Assembly (NCBI GenBank): GCA_938011315.1
Contig: CALLUG010000010.1
Location: 56,087-120,086, forward strand
Direction of reading: 5' to 3'
Length of the DNA: 64,000 nt
Source of the DNA: an uncultured Flavobacteriaceae bacterium
GTDB lineage: Bacteria; Bacteroidota; Bacteroidia; Flavobacteriales; Flavobacteriaceae
Shown here piece after piece: positions 1 to 9,624 of the stretch. Made by a program: the position numbers and the translations under genes. The notes under the pieces are model-generated. The model did no database searches. It saw only the letters and a list, made by a program, of their open reading frames with translations, and was not told the DNA's origin. Position 1 is the first letter of the stretch. Each line of letters begins with the position of its first letter.

Positions 1-33
1 AGAATAGATATTGACTATGTTGATAAGCATTAA
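1..33 (+). CDS. C-terminal tail of an upstream gene (partial)
   Basis: The first 33 bases read as an open frame of ten codons ending in TAA, and an excellent terminator follows within 10 bases, so a gene probably ends here. Its N-terminal part lies outside the window. In flavobacteria the gene before carA-eno is often rplQ (ribosomal protein L17), but ten residues are too few to identify it. Confidence 0.4.
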   Translation, partial: RIDIDYVDKH

Positions 34-40
34 AAAATAT

Positions 41-72
41 AAGGGTAAACTAGTTTAGTTTACCCTTTTTTT
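41..72 (+). terminator. Rho-independent terminator before carA
   Basis: A perfect 12-bp stem (41-52 with 56-67) has a 3-base loop and is followed by a run of T. It separates the upstream gene from carA, so carA probably has its own promoter in the 35 bases that remain. Confidence 0.85.
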
Positions 73-107
73 ATAGATTTTTGTATCACCTAAATTTATA
101 TTAAATA

Positions 108-1223
108 ATGAAATATAAAGAAAGAAAAAAAGCAATCATACTACTAGCCGATGGCACTATTTTTTATGGCAAAGCCATTTCAAAATCAGGAACTGCCTTT
201 GGCGAAGTTTGTTTTAACACAGGAATGACAGGCTATCAAGAAATTTTTACAGACCCATCGTATTTTGGGCAGTTAATGGTAACCACAAATGCTCATATAG
301 GAAACTACGGTATTAATCATGAAGAAGCAGAATCAGACTCCATAAAAATAGCAGGATTAATTTGCAAAAACTTTAGTTATAACTACTCACGAGATGATGC
401 AGATGGTGCTTTAGAAGATTTTTTTGAAGACAACAACCTCTTTGGTATTTCTGACGTAGATACACGTGCATTAGTAAGCTATATTAGAGACAATGGTGCT
501 ATGAATGCTGTTATATCTACAGAGATTGATAATATAGAAGCTTTAAAAAAACAACTATCTGAAGTTCCAAACATGAATGGATTAGAGCTCGCCTCAAAAG
601 TATCTACAAAAGAACCCTATTACTTTGGCAACGAAAGCGCATCACTCAAAATAGCCGCATTAGATATAGGAATTAAAAAAAACATCCTAAGAAACTTAGC
701 CAAACGCGACGCTTACATTAAAGTCTTTCCATACAATGCAACCTTTAACGATATGATTGCATGGGCCCCAGATGGCTATTTTTTATCTAATGGTCCTGGA
801 GATCCAGAACCTTTAGTAAATGCTCAAAACGTAGCTAAAGAGATTATTAGTAAAAATTTGCCTCTATTTGGCATCTGCCTTGGGCACCAAGTAATTGCCT
901 TGGCAAACGGAATATCTACCTACAAAATGCACAATGGACATCGAGGGATAAACCATCCTGTAAAAAATTTAATTACCGGCAAAGGAGAAATTACATCTCA
1001 AAACCACGGATTTGCAGTAAATAGAGAAGAAGCAGAAGCACATAACGATTTAACAATAACACACATCCACTTAAACGATAATACAGTAGCAGGATTGGCT
1101 ATGAAAAGCAAAAACTGTTTCTCGGTACAATACCATCCGGAAGCAAGTCCAGGACCACACGATTCATCGTATTTGTTTGATGAATTTATAAACAATATTA
1201 AATCTAATCAAAACCCTAAATAA
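108..1223 (+). CDS. carA: Carbamoyl-phosphate synthase small subunit (glutaminase)
   Basis: CarA is the glutamine amidotransferase subunit of cytoplasmic carbamoyl-phosphate synthase. It releases ammonia from glutamine and passes it to CarB for pyrimidine and arginine synthesis. The 371 residues match the usual length. The N-terminal CPSase small-chain domain covers about residues 8-170, and the class I glutaminase domain follows. The nucleophile elbow GICLGHQ puts the catalytic Cys at 257. The motif YHPEASPGP supplies His343 and Glu345, so the triad is intact. carB is not adjacent in this window. The order carA-eno-gltA is common in Flavobacteriaceae. The start is the first ATG after the upstream terminator. 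Confidence 0.96.
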   Translation: MKYKERKKAIILLADGTIFYGKAISKSGTAFGEVCFNTGMTGYQEIFTDPSYFGQLMVTTNAHIGNYGINHEEAESDSIKIAGLICKNFSYNYSRDDADGALEDFFEDNNLFGISDVDTRALVSYIRDNGAMNAVISTEIDNIEALKKQLSEVPNMNGLELASKVSTKEPYYFGNESASLKIAALDIGIKKNILRNLAKRDAYIKVFPYNATFNDMIAWAPDGYFLSNGPGDPEPLVNAQNVAKEIISKNLPLFGICLGHQVIALANGISTYKMHNGHRGINHPVKNLITGKGEITSQNHGFAVNREEAEAHNDLTITHIHLNDNTVAGLAMKSKNCFSVQYHPEASPGPHDSSYLFDEFINNIKSNQNPK

Positions 1224-1266
1224 ACATTTTAATGTTTTAAATTGTTTAAGCTTAAAATAACACAAT

Positions 1267-2559
1267 ATGAGTAGCATTATTAATATCCACGCCCGACAAA
1301 TTTTTGACTCCAGAGGAAACCCAACAGTAGAGGTAGACGTAGAAACAGAAAACGGATTTATAGGAAGAGCAGCAGTACCTTCGGGGGCGTCTACAGGTGC
1401 CCATGAAGCCGTAGAACTTAGAGATGGAGGCGATAGTTATATGGGAAAAGGAGTTACTAATGCCATTGCCAATGTAAACTCTATTATAGCACAAGAGCTA
1501 TTAGGTATCAATGTTTTTGAACAACACTATATCGATACATTAATGTGCGAAATCGATGGAACTCCCAACAAATCAAAATTAGGTGCCAATGCTATTTTGG
1601 GAGTATCCTTAGCCGTAGCAAAAGCAGCTGCTAACGAGCTAGGCATGCCATTGTATCGTTACGTAGGAGGTGTTAGTGCAAACACACTTCCTGTACCTAT
1701 GATGAATATTATTAATGGCGGATCACATAGCGATGCACCTATTGCATTTCAAGAATTTATGATAATGCCAGTAAAGGCTAATAATTTTTCGCACGCAATG
1801 CAAATTGGTAGCGAAATATTTCACAACCTAAAAAGCGTATTGCATCAACGTAACTTAAGCACTGCTGTGGGCGACGAAGGTGGTTTTGCTCCAACCCTAA
1901 ATGGAACAGAAGATGCTCTAGATACCATTGCAACAGCCGTTACGAACGCAGGGTACAGCTTAGGCGATGATGTTATGATTGCTCTAGATTGTGCTGCCGC
2001 AGAATTTTATGTAAACGGTGCGTACGATTATACCAAGTTTGAAGGTGAAAAAGGAATTGTAAGAACCAGTGAGCAACAAGCCAACTACTTAGCAGAGTTA
2101 GCTTCAAAATATCCAATCATTTCTATTGAAGATGGTATGGACGAAAACGATTGGGAAGGATGGAAATACTTAACCAATAAAATAGGGCATAAAGTACAAT
2201 TGGTGGGCGACGACCTATTTGTAACCAATGTCAATCGTTTATCTCGCGGAATTAAAGAAGGGATTGCCAATTCAATACTAATAAAAGTAAACCAAATAGG
2301 AACACTAACAGAAACTATTGCTGCTGTTAATATGGCACATAATGCTGGTTTTACCTCAGTCATGTCTCACCGCTCCGGAGAAACTGAAGATACTACTATT
2401 GCAGATTTGGCCGTAGCACTAAACACAGGACAGATAAAAACAGGCTCAGCATCACGTAGCGACCGTATGGCAAAATACAATCAATTACTACGTATAGAAG
2501 AAGAACTTGGAAACACAGCGTATTTTCCAAAACAAAAAGCTTTCAAAATAAAACAATAA
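1267..2559 (+). CDS. eno: Enolase (phosphopyruvate hydratase)
   Basis: Enolase interconverts 2-phosphoglycerate and phosphoenolpyruvate in glycolysis and gluconeogenesis. The 430 residues are the full bacterial length. The N-terminal signature GNPTVEVDV is followed by the substrate-loop sequence SGASTG. The Mg-binding and catalytic barrel has [10 protein letters not shown] and [11 protein letters not shown], and the active-site motif [10 protein letters not shown] lies near residue 366. The gene begins 43 bases after carA with no terminator between them, so the two may be co-transcribed. A 190-base gap separates it from gltA. Nothing is unusual. Confidence 0.98.
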   Translation: MSSIINIHARQIFDSRGNPTVEVDVETENGFIGRAAVPSGASTGAHEAVELRDGGDSYMGKGVTNAIANVNSIIAQELLGINVFEQHYIDTLMCEIDGTPNKSKLGANAILGVSLAVAKAAANELGMPLYRYVGGVSANTLPVPMMNIINGGSHSDAPIAFQEFMIMPVKANNFSHAMQIGSEIFHNLKSVLHQRNLSTAVGDEGGFAPTLNGTEDALDTIATAVTNAGYSLGDDVMIALDCAAAEFYVNGAYDYTKFEGEKGIVRTSEQQANYLAELASKYPIISIEDGMDENDWEGWKYLTNKIGHKVQLVGDDLFVTNVNRLSRGIKEGIANSILIKVNQIGTLTETIAAVNMAHNAGFTSVMSHRSGETEDTTIADLAVALNTGQIKTGSASRSDRMAKYNQLLRIEEELGNTAYFPKQKAFKIKQ

Positions 2560-2749
2560 GAACTATTGTTTATACAGCTATAAACCGAATTATTAAATAT
2601 AAAAAATAATAATCTGTTTTCTTTTTTTTAGCACTATTTGTGCTCATATAAAACGTTAAAATTTACTTACACGAAGTATTATAAATTATAAGATATTTCG
2701 TAATTTAGCTGAAAGTATTTCGACAATTTATAAAAAAAAAGTAAAACTT

Positions 2750-4036
2750 ATGCCAAATAAAGCAACACTAGAGGTTAATAATCAAAAATATGATTTTCCG
2801 TTATTTGTAGGAACAGAAAATGAAGTAGCAATAGATGTAAAAGCATTAAGAGCAGCTACAGGAGGAGTAACAACTATTGATCCTGGATATAAGAATACGG
2901 GGTCTTGCCTGAGCGATATTACATTTTTAGATGGAGAGAAAGGGATTTTAAGATACAGAGGTTACTCTATAGAAGAGCTTGCAGAAAAAGCAGACTTTTT
3001 AGAAGTTGTGTATTTACTAATCTTTGGAGAGTTACCAAATGCAGAACAACTTGATAAGTTTCATACCGATATAAAATTAAAATCGGTAGTTGATGACGAT
3101 ATAAAAAAAATCATAGACGCATTTCCAAAATCGGCACATCCAATGGGCGTGCTATCGTCTTTAACAAGTGCTTTAACAGCATTTAATCCAAGCTCCGTAA
3201 ATGTCGATTCGGAAGCAGAAATGTATAATGCCATAATAAAAATATTAGGGAAGTTTCCAGTACTCGTAGCATGGACTTTACGTAAACAACAAGGGTTGCC
3301 TTTGGATTATGGTGATAATAGCTTAGGTTATGTTCAAAACATTTTAAAAATGATGTTTTGTAAGCCTAACGAAAATTACGTAGAAAACAAAATAGTATTA
3401 GAAGCCTTAAATAAGCTATTAATATTACATGCCGACCACGAGCAAAACTGCTCCACATCAACAGTTAGGATTGTAGGTTCATCTCATGCAGGGCTGTTTG
3501 CATCTATCTCAGCAGGAATTTCTGCATTATGGGGACCATTACATGGTGGCGCAAATCAGGCTGTGTTAGAAATGCTAGAAGCTATAAAACAAGATGGAGG
3601 CGATACCAAAAAATATATGGCTAAGGCCAAGGACAAACAAGACCCCTTTCGTTTAATGGGTTTTGGACATCGTGTCTATAAAAACTTCGACCCACGAGCA
3701 AAAATTATTAAAGCAGAAGCCGACAAAGTTTTGGCCGATTTAGGAGTAGAAGATCCAATTTTAGGAATTGCTAAAGGCTTAGAGCAAGAAGCCCTTAATG
3801 ACCCCTACTTTGTAGATCGTAAACTATATCCTAATGTAGATTTTTATTCAGGAATTATTTATAGAGCAATGAACATTCCCGTAGAAATGTTTACGGTAAT
3901 GTTTGCCTTAGGACGCTTACCAGGCTGGATTGCACAATGGAGAGAAATGCGTTTACGTAAAGAGCCTATTGGTAGACCAAGACAAGTATATACAGGAGAA
4001 AACCTTAGAGCTTTTGTTGATTTAAACAAAAGATAA
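2750..4036 (+). CDS. gltA: Citrate synthase (type II, hexameric class)
   Basis: Citrate synthase condenses acetyl-CoA and oxaloacetate into citrate at the entry to the TCA cycle. At 428 residues with a ~45-residue N-terminal beta region before the fold (NQKYDFPLFVG), it resembles the Gram-negative type II enzymes. Active-site segments are intact: HADHEQN (near 227), GFGHRVYK with the catalytic His near 307, and VDFYSG with the catalytic Asp near 364. The terminal RPRQVYTG motif is present. The preceding 190-base gap suggests an independent promoter, although no exact TAnnTTTG box was found. An inverted repeat follows the gene. Confidence 0.97.
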   Translation: MPNKATLEVNNQKYDFPLFVGTENEVAIDVKALRAATGGVTTIDPGYKNTGSCLSDITFLDGEKGILRYRGYSIEELAEKADFLEVVYLLIFGELPNAEQLDKFHTDIKLKSVVDDDIKKIIDAFPKSAHPMGVLSSLTSALTAFNPSSVNVDSEAEMYNAIIKILGKFPVLVAWTLRKQQGLPLDYGDNSLGYVQNILKMMFCKPNENYVENKIVLEALNKLLILHADHEQNCSTSTVRIVGSSHAGLFASISAGISALWGPLHGGANQAVLEMLEAIKQDGGDTKKYMAKAKDKQDPFRLMGFGHRVYKNFDPRAKIIKAEADKVLADLGVEDPILGIAKGLEQEALNDPYFVDRKLYPNVDFYSGIIYRAMNIPVEMFTVMFALGRLPGWIAQWREMRLRKEPIGRPRQVYTGENLRAFVDLNKR

Positions 4037-4056
4037 TTGTTTCAAAATATTATAAC

Positions 4057-4101
4057 GCCATTTAGAAACTTGTTTATTCTAAAAACACATTTCTAAATGG
4101 C
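4057..4101 (+). terminator. Inverted repeat, probable terminator after gltA
   Basis: A perfect 12-bp inverted repeat (4057-4068 with 4090-4101) with a 21-base loop lies between gltA and the arginase gene. The tail is only weakly T-rich, so termination strength is uncertain and it could instead act as a processing site. Confidence 0.45.
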
Positions 4102-4127
4102 ATTTCTATATCTAAAAATAAATAAAA

Positions 4128-5078
4128 ATGATTAAAATTATAAAAAACAGATCGGATATAGGAGCAGGTACTAGGGGCGCCGATATGGGAATTGATGCTA
4201 TAGAAATTGCAGCTATCAATAAAGAAAATGATTATTTTTTTCGTTTTAAATTTGAAGACGTACCAACTCAAAACAATACTATTTACGACAAGGTAGATAC
4301 CCCCTTTGCAAAACGAATTAAAAACATTGTAAACCAATGTACTCGCGTAGCAAAAGCAGTAACAGACAGTTTAGTAAACAAAATGTTTCCTTTGGTAATC
4401 TCTGGCGATCACTCCTCAGCCCTAGGGACACTAAGCGGAATTAAAGCCGCATATCCTAACAAGCGTATAGGAGCTGTATGGATAGATGCTCACGCCGATT
4501 TACACTCACCCTACACTTCGCCCTCCGGAAATGTACACGGTATGCCACTAGCAGCAGCATTATCTATAAATAACTTGGAGTGTAAGATTAACACCGTAAC
4601 CAAAGATACAGAAGATTACTGGGACGCTATGAAAAAAATAGGCGTGGACCAGACAAAAATTAAAGCAGATGACCTTGTGTATTTTGGAGTAAGAGACACA
4701 GAAACTCCAGAAGATACATTAATAGAACGTCTAGGGATAAAGAACTACAAAGTTGAAGAAGTCCGTTACAGAGGATTAGATATCGTTTTAAAAGAAGCAA
4801 TAAATCGACTTAAGCACTGCGATATGATTTATGTGTCGTTTGATGTAGATAGTATGGACTGCGACTTAGTGTCTTACGGAACAGGAACACCAGTAGCAAA
4901 GGGGTTTGACCCGTATGAAGTGACACGTATTATTAATAAATTTATAGAAACAGATAAAGTAGTTTGTTTGGAACTTGTAGAAGTAAACCCGCTTCTAGAC
5001 CACAAAGGTAATAAAATGGCAGAAACAGCTTTTGAAGTGTTAGATAGCGTTACTCAAACGCTATTAAAACATATTTAG
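4128..5078 (+). CDS. rocF: Arginase (ureohydrolase family)
   Basis: This cytoplasmic Mn-dependent enzyme of the arginase/agmatinase/formimidoylglutamase family most likely splits arginine into ornithine and urea. All metal-binding motifs of the fold are visible: GDHSSALG (Asp94, His95), DAHADLH (Asp120, His122, Asp124) and SFDVDSMD (Asp239, Asp241, Asp244). GTGTP and the C-terminal ELVEVNP follow. Arginases and agmatinases usually have DAHAD followed by hydrophobic-Asn or hydrophobic-Tyr. Here the position is His126, so the exact substrate (arginine, agmatine or formiminoglutamate) is inferred. The length, 316 residues, is typical. It stands alone downstream of gltA and faces rluF tail to tail. 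Confidence 0.85.
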   Translation: MIKIIKNRSDIGAGTRGADMGIDAIEIAAINKENDYFFRFKFEDVPTQNNTIYDKVDTPFAKRIKNIVNQCTRVAKAVTDSLVNKMFPLVISGDHSSALGTLSGIKAAYPNKRIGAVWIDAHADLHSPYTSPSGNVHGMPLAAALSINNLECKINTVTKDTEDYWDAMKKIGVDQTKIKADDLVYFGVRDTETPEDTLIERLGIKNYKVEEVRYRGLDIVLKEAINRLKHCDMIYVSFDVDSMDCDLVSYGTGTPVAKGFDPYEVTRIINKFIETDKVVCLELVEVNPLLDHKGNKMAETAFEVLDSVTQTLLKHI

Positions 5079-5109
5079 CAAACTCAATGCTCTTTTGTTG
5101 GCTACAAAA

Positions 5110-5841
5110 CTAAAAATTAGCAGTTTTGTTAGACTCACTAATTAAGGTATTAAGCTCGGTAAGTTCTTTTTTAGTCAACTCACGATACTCTCCAACAGGG
5201 AGGTCTAATGTAATATTCATAATTCTTATACGTTTCAAGGCAGTAACATTATAGTTTAAGTACTCACACATACGGCGTATCTGCCGGTTTAAGCCTTGGG
5301 TAAGAATAATCTTAAATTGGTTGGAGCTAACCTGTTTAACACGACATTGCTTAGTTACTTTTCCTAGTACAGGAACTCCGTTTGCCATACGCTCTAAAAA
5401 GGTTTGGGAAATAGGTTTATCTACGGTTACGATATATTCCTTTTCATGATTGTTATTAGCACGCAATATTTTGTTAACAATATCTCCATCGTCAGTAAGA
5501 AGAATTAAGCCCTCACTAGGCTTGTCTAACCTCCCAATAGGAAAAATACGCTTTGGGTAATTAATAAAATCTATAATATTATTTTTTTCTACACGATTGT
5601 CTGTGGTACAAACAATACCAATAGGCTTGTTTAGTGCTAAATACACAAACTCCGATGTAGTTGCTGTAATGTGCTTGCCATCCACGTGTACAATATCGCT
5701 AGGAGTAACTTTAGTCCCCATTTCAGGAACTTCATTATTTATAGTAACACGACCTTCATTAATGAGCTTATCTGCTGCACGGCGAGAGCAATAACCTACT
5801 TCACTTAAAAATTTGTTGAGTCGAGTTAATTTTTTTTCCAT
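5110..5841 (-). CDS. rluF: 23S rRNA pseudouridine synthase, RluF/RluB type
   Basis: The protein isomerises a uridine of 23S rRNA to pseudouridine, probably at the RluF position. An S4 RNA-binding domain occupies residues 5-60 (LNKFLSEVGYCSRRAADKLI). The RsuA-family catalytic domain follows, with GRLDKPSEGLILLT containing the catalytic Asp, then the RluF-like HEKEYIV and GLNRQIRRMCEYL. The length, 243 residues, is normal. An exact -7 box (TACTTTTG) ends only 4 bases before the ATG, which suggests a leaderless transcript. It is convergent with the arginase gene. Confidence 0.9.
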   Translation of the reverse strand: MEKKLTRLNKFLSEVGYCSRRAADKLINEGRVTINNEVPEMGTKVTPSDIVHVDGKHITATTSEFVYLALNKPIGIVCTTDNRVEKNNIIDFINYPKRIFPIGRLDKPSEGLILLTDDGDIVNKILRANNNHEKEYIVTVDKPISQTFLERMANGVPVLGKVTKQCRVKQVSSNQFKIILTQGLNRQIRRMCEYLNYNVTALKRIRIMNITLDLPVGEYRELTKKELTELNTLISESNKTANF

Positions 5842-5845
5842 GTTA

Positions 5846-5853
5846 CAAAAGTA
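5846..5853 (-). promoter_or_regulatory. -7 promoter box of rluF, implying a leaderless mRNA
   Basis: On the minus strand TACTTTTG matches the Bacteroidota -7 consensus TAnnTTTG exactly and is followed by four bases and then ATG. No clear TTG -33 element sits 20 bases upstream. With the usual spacing, transcription would begin at or next to the start codon. Confidence 0.45.
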
Positions 5854-5894
5854 AGATAAAAGCTATAATTTATTTTTTAAGTAAACTTTAAATT

Positions 5895-6062
5895 TATACC
5901 AACGGTTATTTAAAATAAGCTATAAATAATTTGGAAGATATTGTATTTAGATAAAATAGAAAACCTAAACATAGCCTTAGTTACGTTTAGGTTTTATAGT
6001 GGTATATATAGACGTAATAGAAACGAATTGTACGGCTTATTTTGAGTAATAAATTGGTATAA
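5895..6062 (-). repeat. Dispersed palindromic repeat, copy A
   Basis: This is a ~165-bp copy of the window's dispersed repeat, in the opposite orientation to the other complete copies. Its ends are imperfect terminal inverted repeats (TATACCAA and TTGGTATA). The centre is a hairpin, AAACCTAAAC...GTTTAGGTTTT. It has diverged from the copies that flank the restriction island. It fills most of the 345-base gap between rluF and the lipoprotein gene. The rest of that gap holds the lipoprotein terminator and no gene. Confidence 0.85.
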
Positions 6063-6117
6063 CTCACTGTTTAAGAATAATTATTTTATTTTGATTAGCA
6101 ATTACATAATATTGAAT

Positions 6118-6166
6118 AAAAAAACAGATAGCTTTTGATTAGTAAAAAAAGCTATCTGTTTTTTAA
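6118..6166 (-). terminator. Bidirectional terminator of the first HExxH lipoprotein
   Basis: A perfect stem (about 6121-6135 with 6148-6162, core CAGATAGC) is flanked by A and T runs on both sides. It lies 20 bases beyond the stop of the minus-strand lipoprotein gene. Confidence 0.85.
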
Positions 6167-6186
6167 TATTTACTTTTTAAGAAACT

Positions 6187-7338
6187 TTAATCAATTATCA
6201 CGGTAGGTGCAGCGGAAGACGTTGTTCGTGATAAATCCTCTAAATTAAATGCCCATAAGCCCTCTGGTCCAGTTCCTAAGAAATCGATAGAGCCATCTAT
6301 AGGAGGAACATTACCTCTAATAACTGCACTATATAAGCCTATAACGTCGTTAAAACCAAAAAATACTGGATTAACATGGGCAGTAGTGCCATCGCCGGCA
6401 ACAGGCAAGATAATATCATGATTCGGGTAAAATCGCTCTATTGTATGTATCCATTCGTGTATGTATGTGTAAGGGTCTGGGTGGAAGCGATTTCCAGCAA
6501 CTTCTAAATAAGGGACTTCAACAATACCAATAGCATGATCGTTTCTTCTAATTTCTCTCGCAAGACCTCCGTATGATGTAACGTAATTACACGGATTGCT
6601 TTGAGGGTCTGAAGGCCAAGAAGGCCAGTATATAGAAATTAAATCATACTCACTTAAGTCCATTCCTAGATTGTTTTCTAAATCATCGATTACACCTCCT
6701 GCTTGTTGAACATTAATTGTCCAATCATTTGGCAAACCACTTGATGGTGTGTTGCTAACTACTGGAGCATTTGTTGTCATGTTCAATCGTTCTACATCCC
6801 ATTCTACAGATCGAAAGGCATTTCTTTCTATAGACTCTATTCCTTGCATAAAATTATTGAAGGCAATTTCAACAAAATCATCAGATACTTGTGTTTGGCA
6901 ACCATTTGGAGCTTGTCCTGTAGTATAATTAATCCATAGCGCTCTCCATGTTCTAGGAGCTGCTAAATCATCGACAGTAAATACAACATCCTGCCCAACA
7001 CCTTCTTCGACAGTAATTTCTTTTCTATAATAGCCTTCGTCATCTCCCTCTACACCTAATGATAATAGATGAGTTCCTGGAGCTAAATTTATTTGTGTAG
7101 GAAGGAGTAAATTAGTGTACTGGCTATCAATATAAAGCGAACCAGTAAGTGCAGATGAGATGCTAATACTTGTATTTACAGTAGTATCATCATCTGTATC
7201 TGTATCATCGTCTACATTTGTGTCAATGTCTACTGTATTATCGTTTGATGAACCATCATCGCTGCCACAACTAATAAAACAAAGTAGAATTAGTAATAAA
7301 GAGCAAATTTTAATGTTTTTAAAAATAGTTTTTTTCAT
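6187..7338 (-). CDS. HExxH-motif lipoprotein with PEGA-like domain (paralogue 1)
   Basis: This is a predicted surface or periplasmic lipoprotein of unknown substrate. The N-terminus is a signal peptide ending in the lipobox FISC. An Asp/Thr-rich linker follows (about residues 25-55), then a PEGA-like beta module (about 60-130, YIDSQY, LAPGTHLLSLGVEG). The larger C-terminal part has a zinc-protease-like motif HEWIH at 294-298, with another His nine residues after the second motif His. That spacing is not the metzincin HExxHxxGxxH. A close paralogue lies on the opposite strand at 9625-10773, and a decayed third copy at 7390-7497. Hydrolase activity is inferred only from the motif. No known family was recognised for the catalytic part. 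Confidence 0.8.
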   Translation of the reverse strand: MKKTIFKNIKICSLLLILLCFISCGSDDGSSNDNTVDIDTNVDDDTDTDDDTTVNTSISISSALTGSLYIDSQYTNLLLPTQINLAPGTHLLSLGVEGDDEGYYRKEITVEEGVGQDVVFTVDDLAAPRTWRALWINYTTGQAPNGCQTQVSDDFVEIAFNNFMQGIESIERNAFRSVEWDVERLNMTTNAPVVSNTPSSGLPNDWTINVQQAGGVIDDLENNLGMDLSEYDLISIYWPSWPSDPQSNPCNYVTSYGGLAREIRRNDHAIGIVEVPYLEVAGNRFHPDPYTYIHEWIHTIERFYPNHDIILPVAGDGTTAHVNPVFFGFNDVIGLYSAVIRGNVPPIDGSIDFLGTGPEGLWAFNLEDLSRTTSSAAPTVIID

Positions 7339-7389
7339 AAATTTTTTTTTTTTTGAAGTTAATGCAATTGTGTTATAGTTATAAAGTAA

Positions 7390-7497
7390 ATATTAATCTA
7401 ACAATAATTATGTTGGTTGTATTTGCAGACGACGATTACGAGGGTAGGTCTAGCAAATTGAACCCCATAAACCCTATAGTCCCATCGCTAAAAAGGT
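7390..7497 (-). pseudogene. Remnant of a third HExxH lipoprotein gene (C-terminal end)
   Basis: Read on the minus strand, this stretch gives GFMGFNLLDLPS, a stop, then SSSANTTNIII. This aligns with GLWAFNLEDLSRTTSSAAPTVII at the C-terminus of the two intact lipoproteins. An in-frame stop and substitutions show decay, and no upstream part of the gene remains. The rest of the 569-base gap (7339-7389 and 7498-7907) shows no gene, convincing promoter box or strong hairpin. Confidence 0.6.
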
Positions 7498-7907
7498 TTG
7501 AGATTTTTAATGATAATAATTTTCATATTCTTTTTTAAAATTAAGCATAGTTATGTTTCCGTCTTTTTTGAATCATAATACTTACATAAATAGTGTTAAA
7601 AATGTGTTTTGTTTAATGATATATTTAAAACAGTACAAAATCATCATTTGCTATCGTTGTTTAATTATGCGGATTTATTACCTACTTAAGAAGTTTAAAA
7701 ACTGGAAAAATGTCCTGTAAAAGGACTTGCCATTAAATTATATTTGTCTATATCTTATAAACCAATAATTATATTTAAGCAATATGCTTTCCTTGTTTAA
7801 ATACCACATTCAAGAATTCATCAAAACAATAAGTGCTATTATATATTTTGACTGAATGACCTTAAAGAGTAAATCATTTACATAACCATATATTAAAAAA
7901 TTCTATT

Positions 7908-9224
7908 ATGAATACAACAACCAAAATTTTAAGTTTAGTTATAGTTGGAACTATATTATTAAGTTTTAACAGAGTAACAAAAAGAGGAGTAGATAGTCCT
8001 ATTGTAGATAGCGGGACAATTTATATTGCAACAAATAAAACAGATGTGAACTCTATTGTTGCTTTTAACCAAAAAGCAGATGGAACACTAGAGGAAATAG
8101 GAGAGTTTCTTAGTGGCGGTGCTGGAACAGGTAATATTGAAATTTTTGATAACGGCTACAACCCAACACATCCACTAGCAGATGGCGTTGATCCTCTTAT
8201 TTCTGCTTACGGTGTTTTTAAGACGACTAATAATAAACACCTATTAGTTGTAAACTCTGGCGATGCAACTGTGAGTTCTTTTGCAGTAAACAAAGACAAG
8301 AGTCTTACCCTAAAGAGCACGGTGGCTGCTGGAGATAAGCACCCTTTAAGTATAGCTTCGCACGCAAAGTTGGTGTATGTTGCGAGTTCAGGTGGCGCTT
8401 CCAATCCCCCATTTAGCGGCAACATTACCGGATATAGAATTGATGATAACGGCAAGTTAACTCCTATTGCAAACTCTACAGTAAAATTAAACGCTCGTCC
8501 AACCTGTGTTGCGTTTACTTCCGATGGGAGTTATTTAGTTGTTGCAGAGCTAGTAACTGGACTGATTAAAGTTTACGGTGTAAAAGCAAATGGTATGCTT
8601 ACCGAAAATCCAATATCAACAATAAGTTCTCCACACGACTCTAAAAATGATAGATGGATGCCAATTCCAGTTGGATTTGATATCGTTAAAAAAGGAAATA
8701 AACATGTTATTTTGGTGTCTGAAGCTAGATTTTTAAACAATCAAGGTGCCCTTAGAGAAGAGTCTAATAAAGTACCTCAATCACCAAAATATTCTTGGCA
8801 AACAGGATCTACATCTTCTTATGTAGTAGACAGTAATGGGAAAATAACAATGGTATCTGGTGATGTGATGACTGGAGCAAATAAAGAAGGTGGGCAAATA
8901 GCTAACTGCTGGGTAGAAGTGTCAAAAGACGGAAATACACTCTGGGCAGCTAATGCCTTATCTAGTTCATTAACATCTTATGATATTAATACCAATGGAG
9001 TTTTAACCATGAAAAATGAAAAGGCTTTTAAAATGAATGAAGAAACATTGTTTTTTAGCGATAACTATGTCAGTAAAGATGGACGTTATTTAAACCAATT
9101 GATTGGAAATAAAGGTTCTGTTATGGTTTTTAAAATAAAAGCTGGTGGAGATTTGGAAGAAGTAGGATTATACACGGCTTCCGGACTTCCGTCTGTTGGG
9201 GCATATGGTTTAATAGTGCTGTAA
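7908..9224 (+). CDS. Lactonase-like seven-bladed beta-propeller protein (6-phosphogluconolactonase/YkgB-like family)
   Basis: The 438-residue protein has an N-terminal hydrophobic segment (about 6-20) that could be a signal peptide or anchor. Repeated blade motifs follow: IYIATNKTDVNSIVAFN, LLVVNSGDATVSSFAVN, LVYVASSGG, YLVVAELVTGLIKVYGV, TLWAANALSSSLTSYDI and GSVMVFKI. This pattern is typical of the lactonase/3-carboxymuconate cyclase-like propellers. Export makes a cytosolic pentose-phosphate role unlikely, so the substrate is unknown. It sits between the two inverted HExxH lipoprotein paralogues and ends in its own terminator. Confidence 0.75.
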   Translation: MNTTTKILSLVIVGTILLSFNRVTKRGVDSPIVDSGTIYIATNKTDVNSIVAFNQKADGTLEEIGEFLSGGAGTGNIEIFDNGYNPTHPLADGVDPLISAYGVFKTTNNKHLLVVNSGDATVSSFAVNKDKSLTLKSTVAAGDKHPLSIASHAKLVYVASSGGASNPPFSGNITGYRIDDNGKLTPIANSTVKLNARPTCVAFTSDGSYLVVAELVTGLIKVYGVKANGMLTENPISTISSPHDSKNDRWMPIPVGFDIVKKGNKHVILVSEARFLNNQGALREESNKVPQSPKYSWQTGSTSSYVVDSNGKITMVSGDVMTGANKEGGQIANCWVEVSKDGNTLWAANALSSSLTSYDINTNGVLTMKNEKAFKMNEETLFFSDNYVSKDGRYLNQLIGNKGSVMVFKIKAGGDLEEVGLYTASGLPSVGAYGLIVL

Positions 9225-9258
9225 TACAAAAAGACTATTTTAAAAATATTTATATTCA

Positions 9259-9297
9259 GGGTGTTTGTCTAAGTAATGAAACAAACACCCTTTTTTG
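9259..9297 (+). terminator. Terminator of the lactonase-like gene
   Basis: A perfect 10-bp stem (9259-9268 with 9281-9290, GGGTGTTTGT) with a 12-base loop is followed by six T. It lies 35 bases after the stop codon. Confidence 0.9.
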
Positions 9298-9461
9298 TGT
9301 CTATATCAGTGCTTTTATATATAATATAAGTAAATAAAATGCGTTTAATGAGAATTAAATTCACCGAACTTAGCCTATCGTTTTTGATACTAATTTCCCT
9401 CAATGACGCAGTTAGCTTTTAGGAATAACAAACCGTGCTAAATATTTCTTAAATTTGCAAT

Positions 9462-9494
9462 AGCACTATTGTATGAAAAAAATAGTGCTTTTAT
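9462..9494 (+). terminator. Orphan terminator-like hairpin
   Basis: A 9-bp stem (9462-9470 with 9481-9489, AGCACTATT) is followed by TTTTAT, about 165 bases after the previous terminator with no open frame between. It may end a small RNA or be debris. The rest of the 400-base gap 9225-9624 shows nothing else I can support. Confidence 0.4.
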
Positions 9495-9624
9495 GGTAAC
9501 TCAATAGTTATCTTTTTGCCTTTAAAGGACTATGAATAAAATAAAAGTTAATTTAGCCCAAATTAATGACAACGAATTTATACATATAATCGTGTTCAAA
9601 ATGTTTAATTTAAAATAAAAAACC

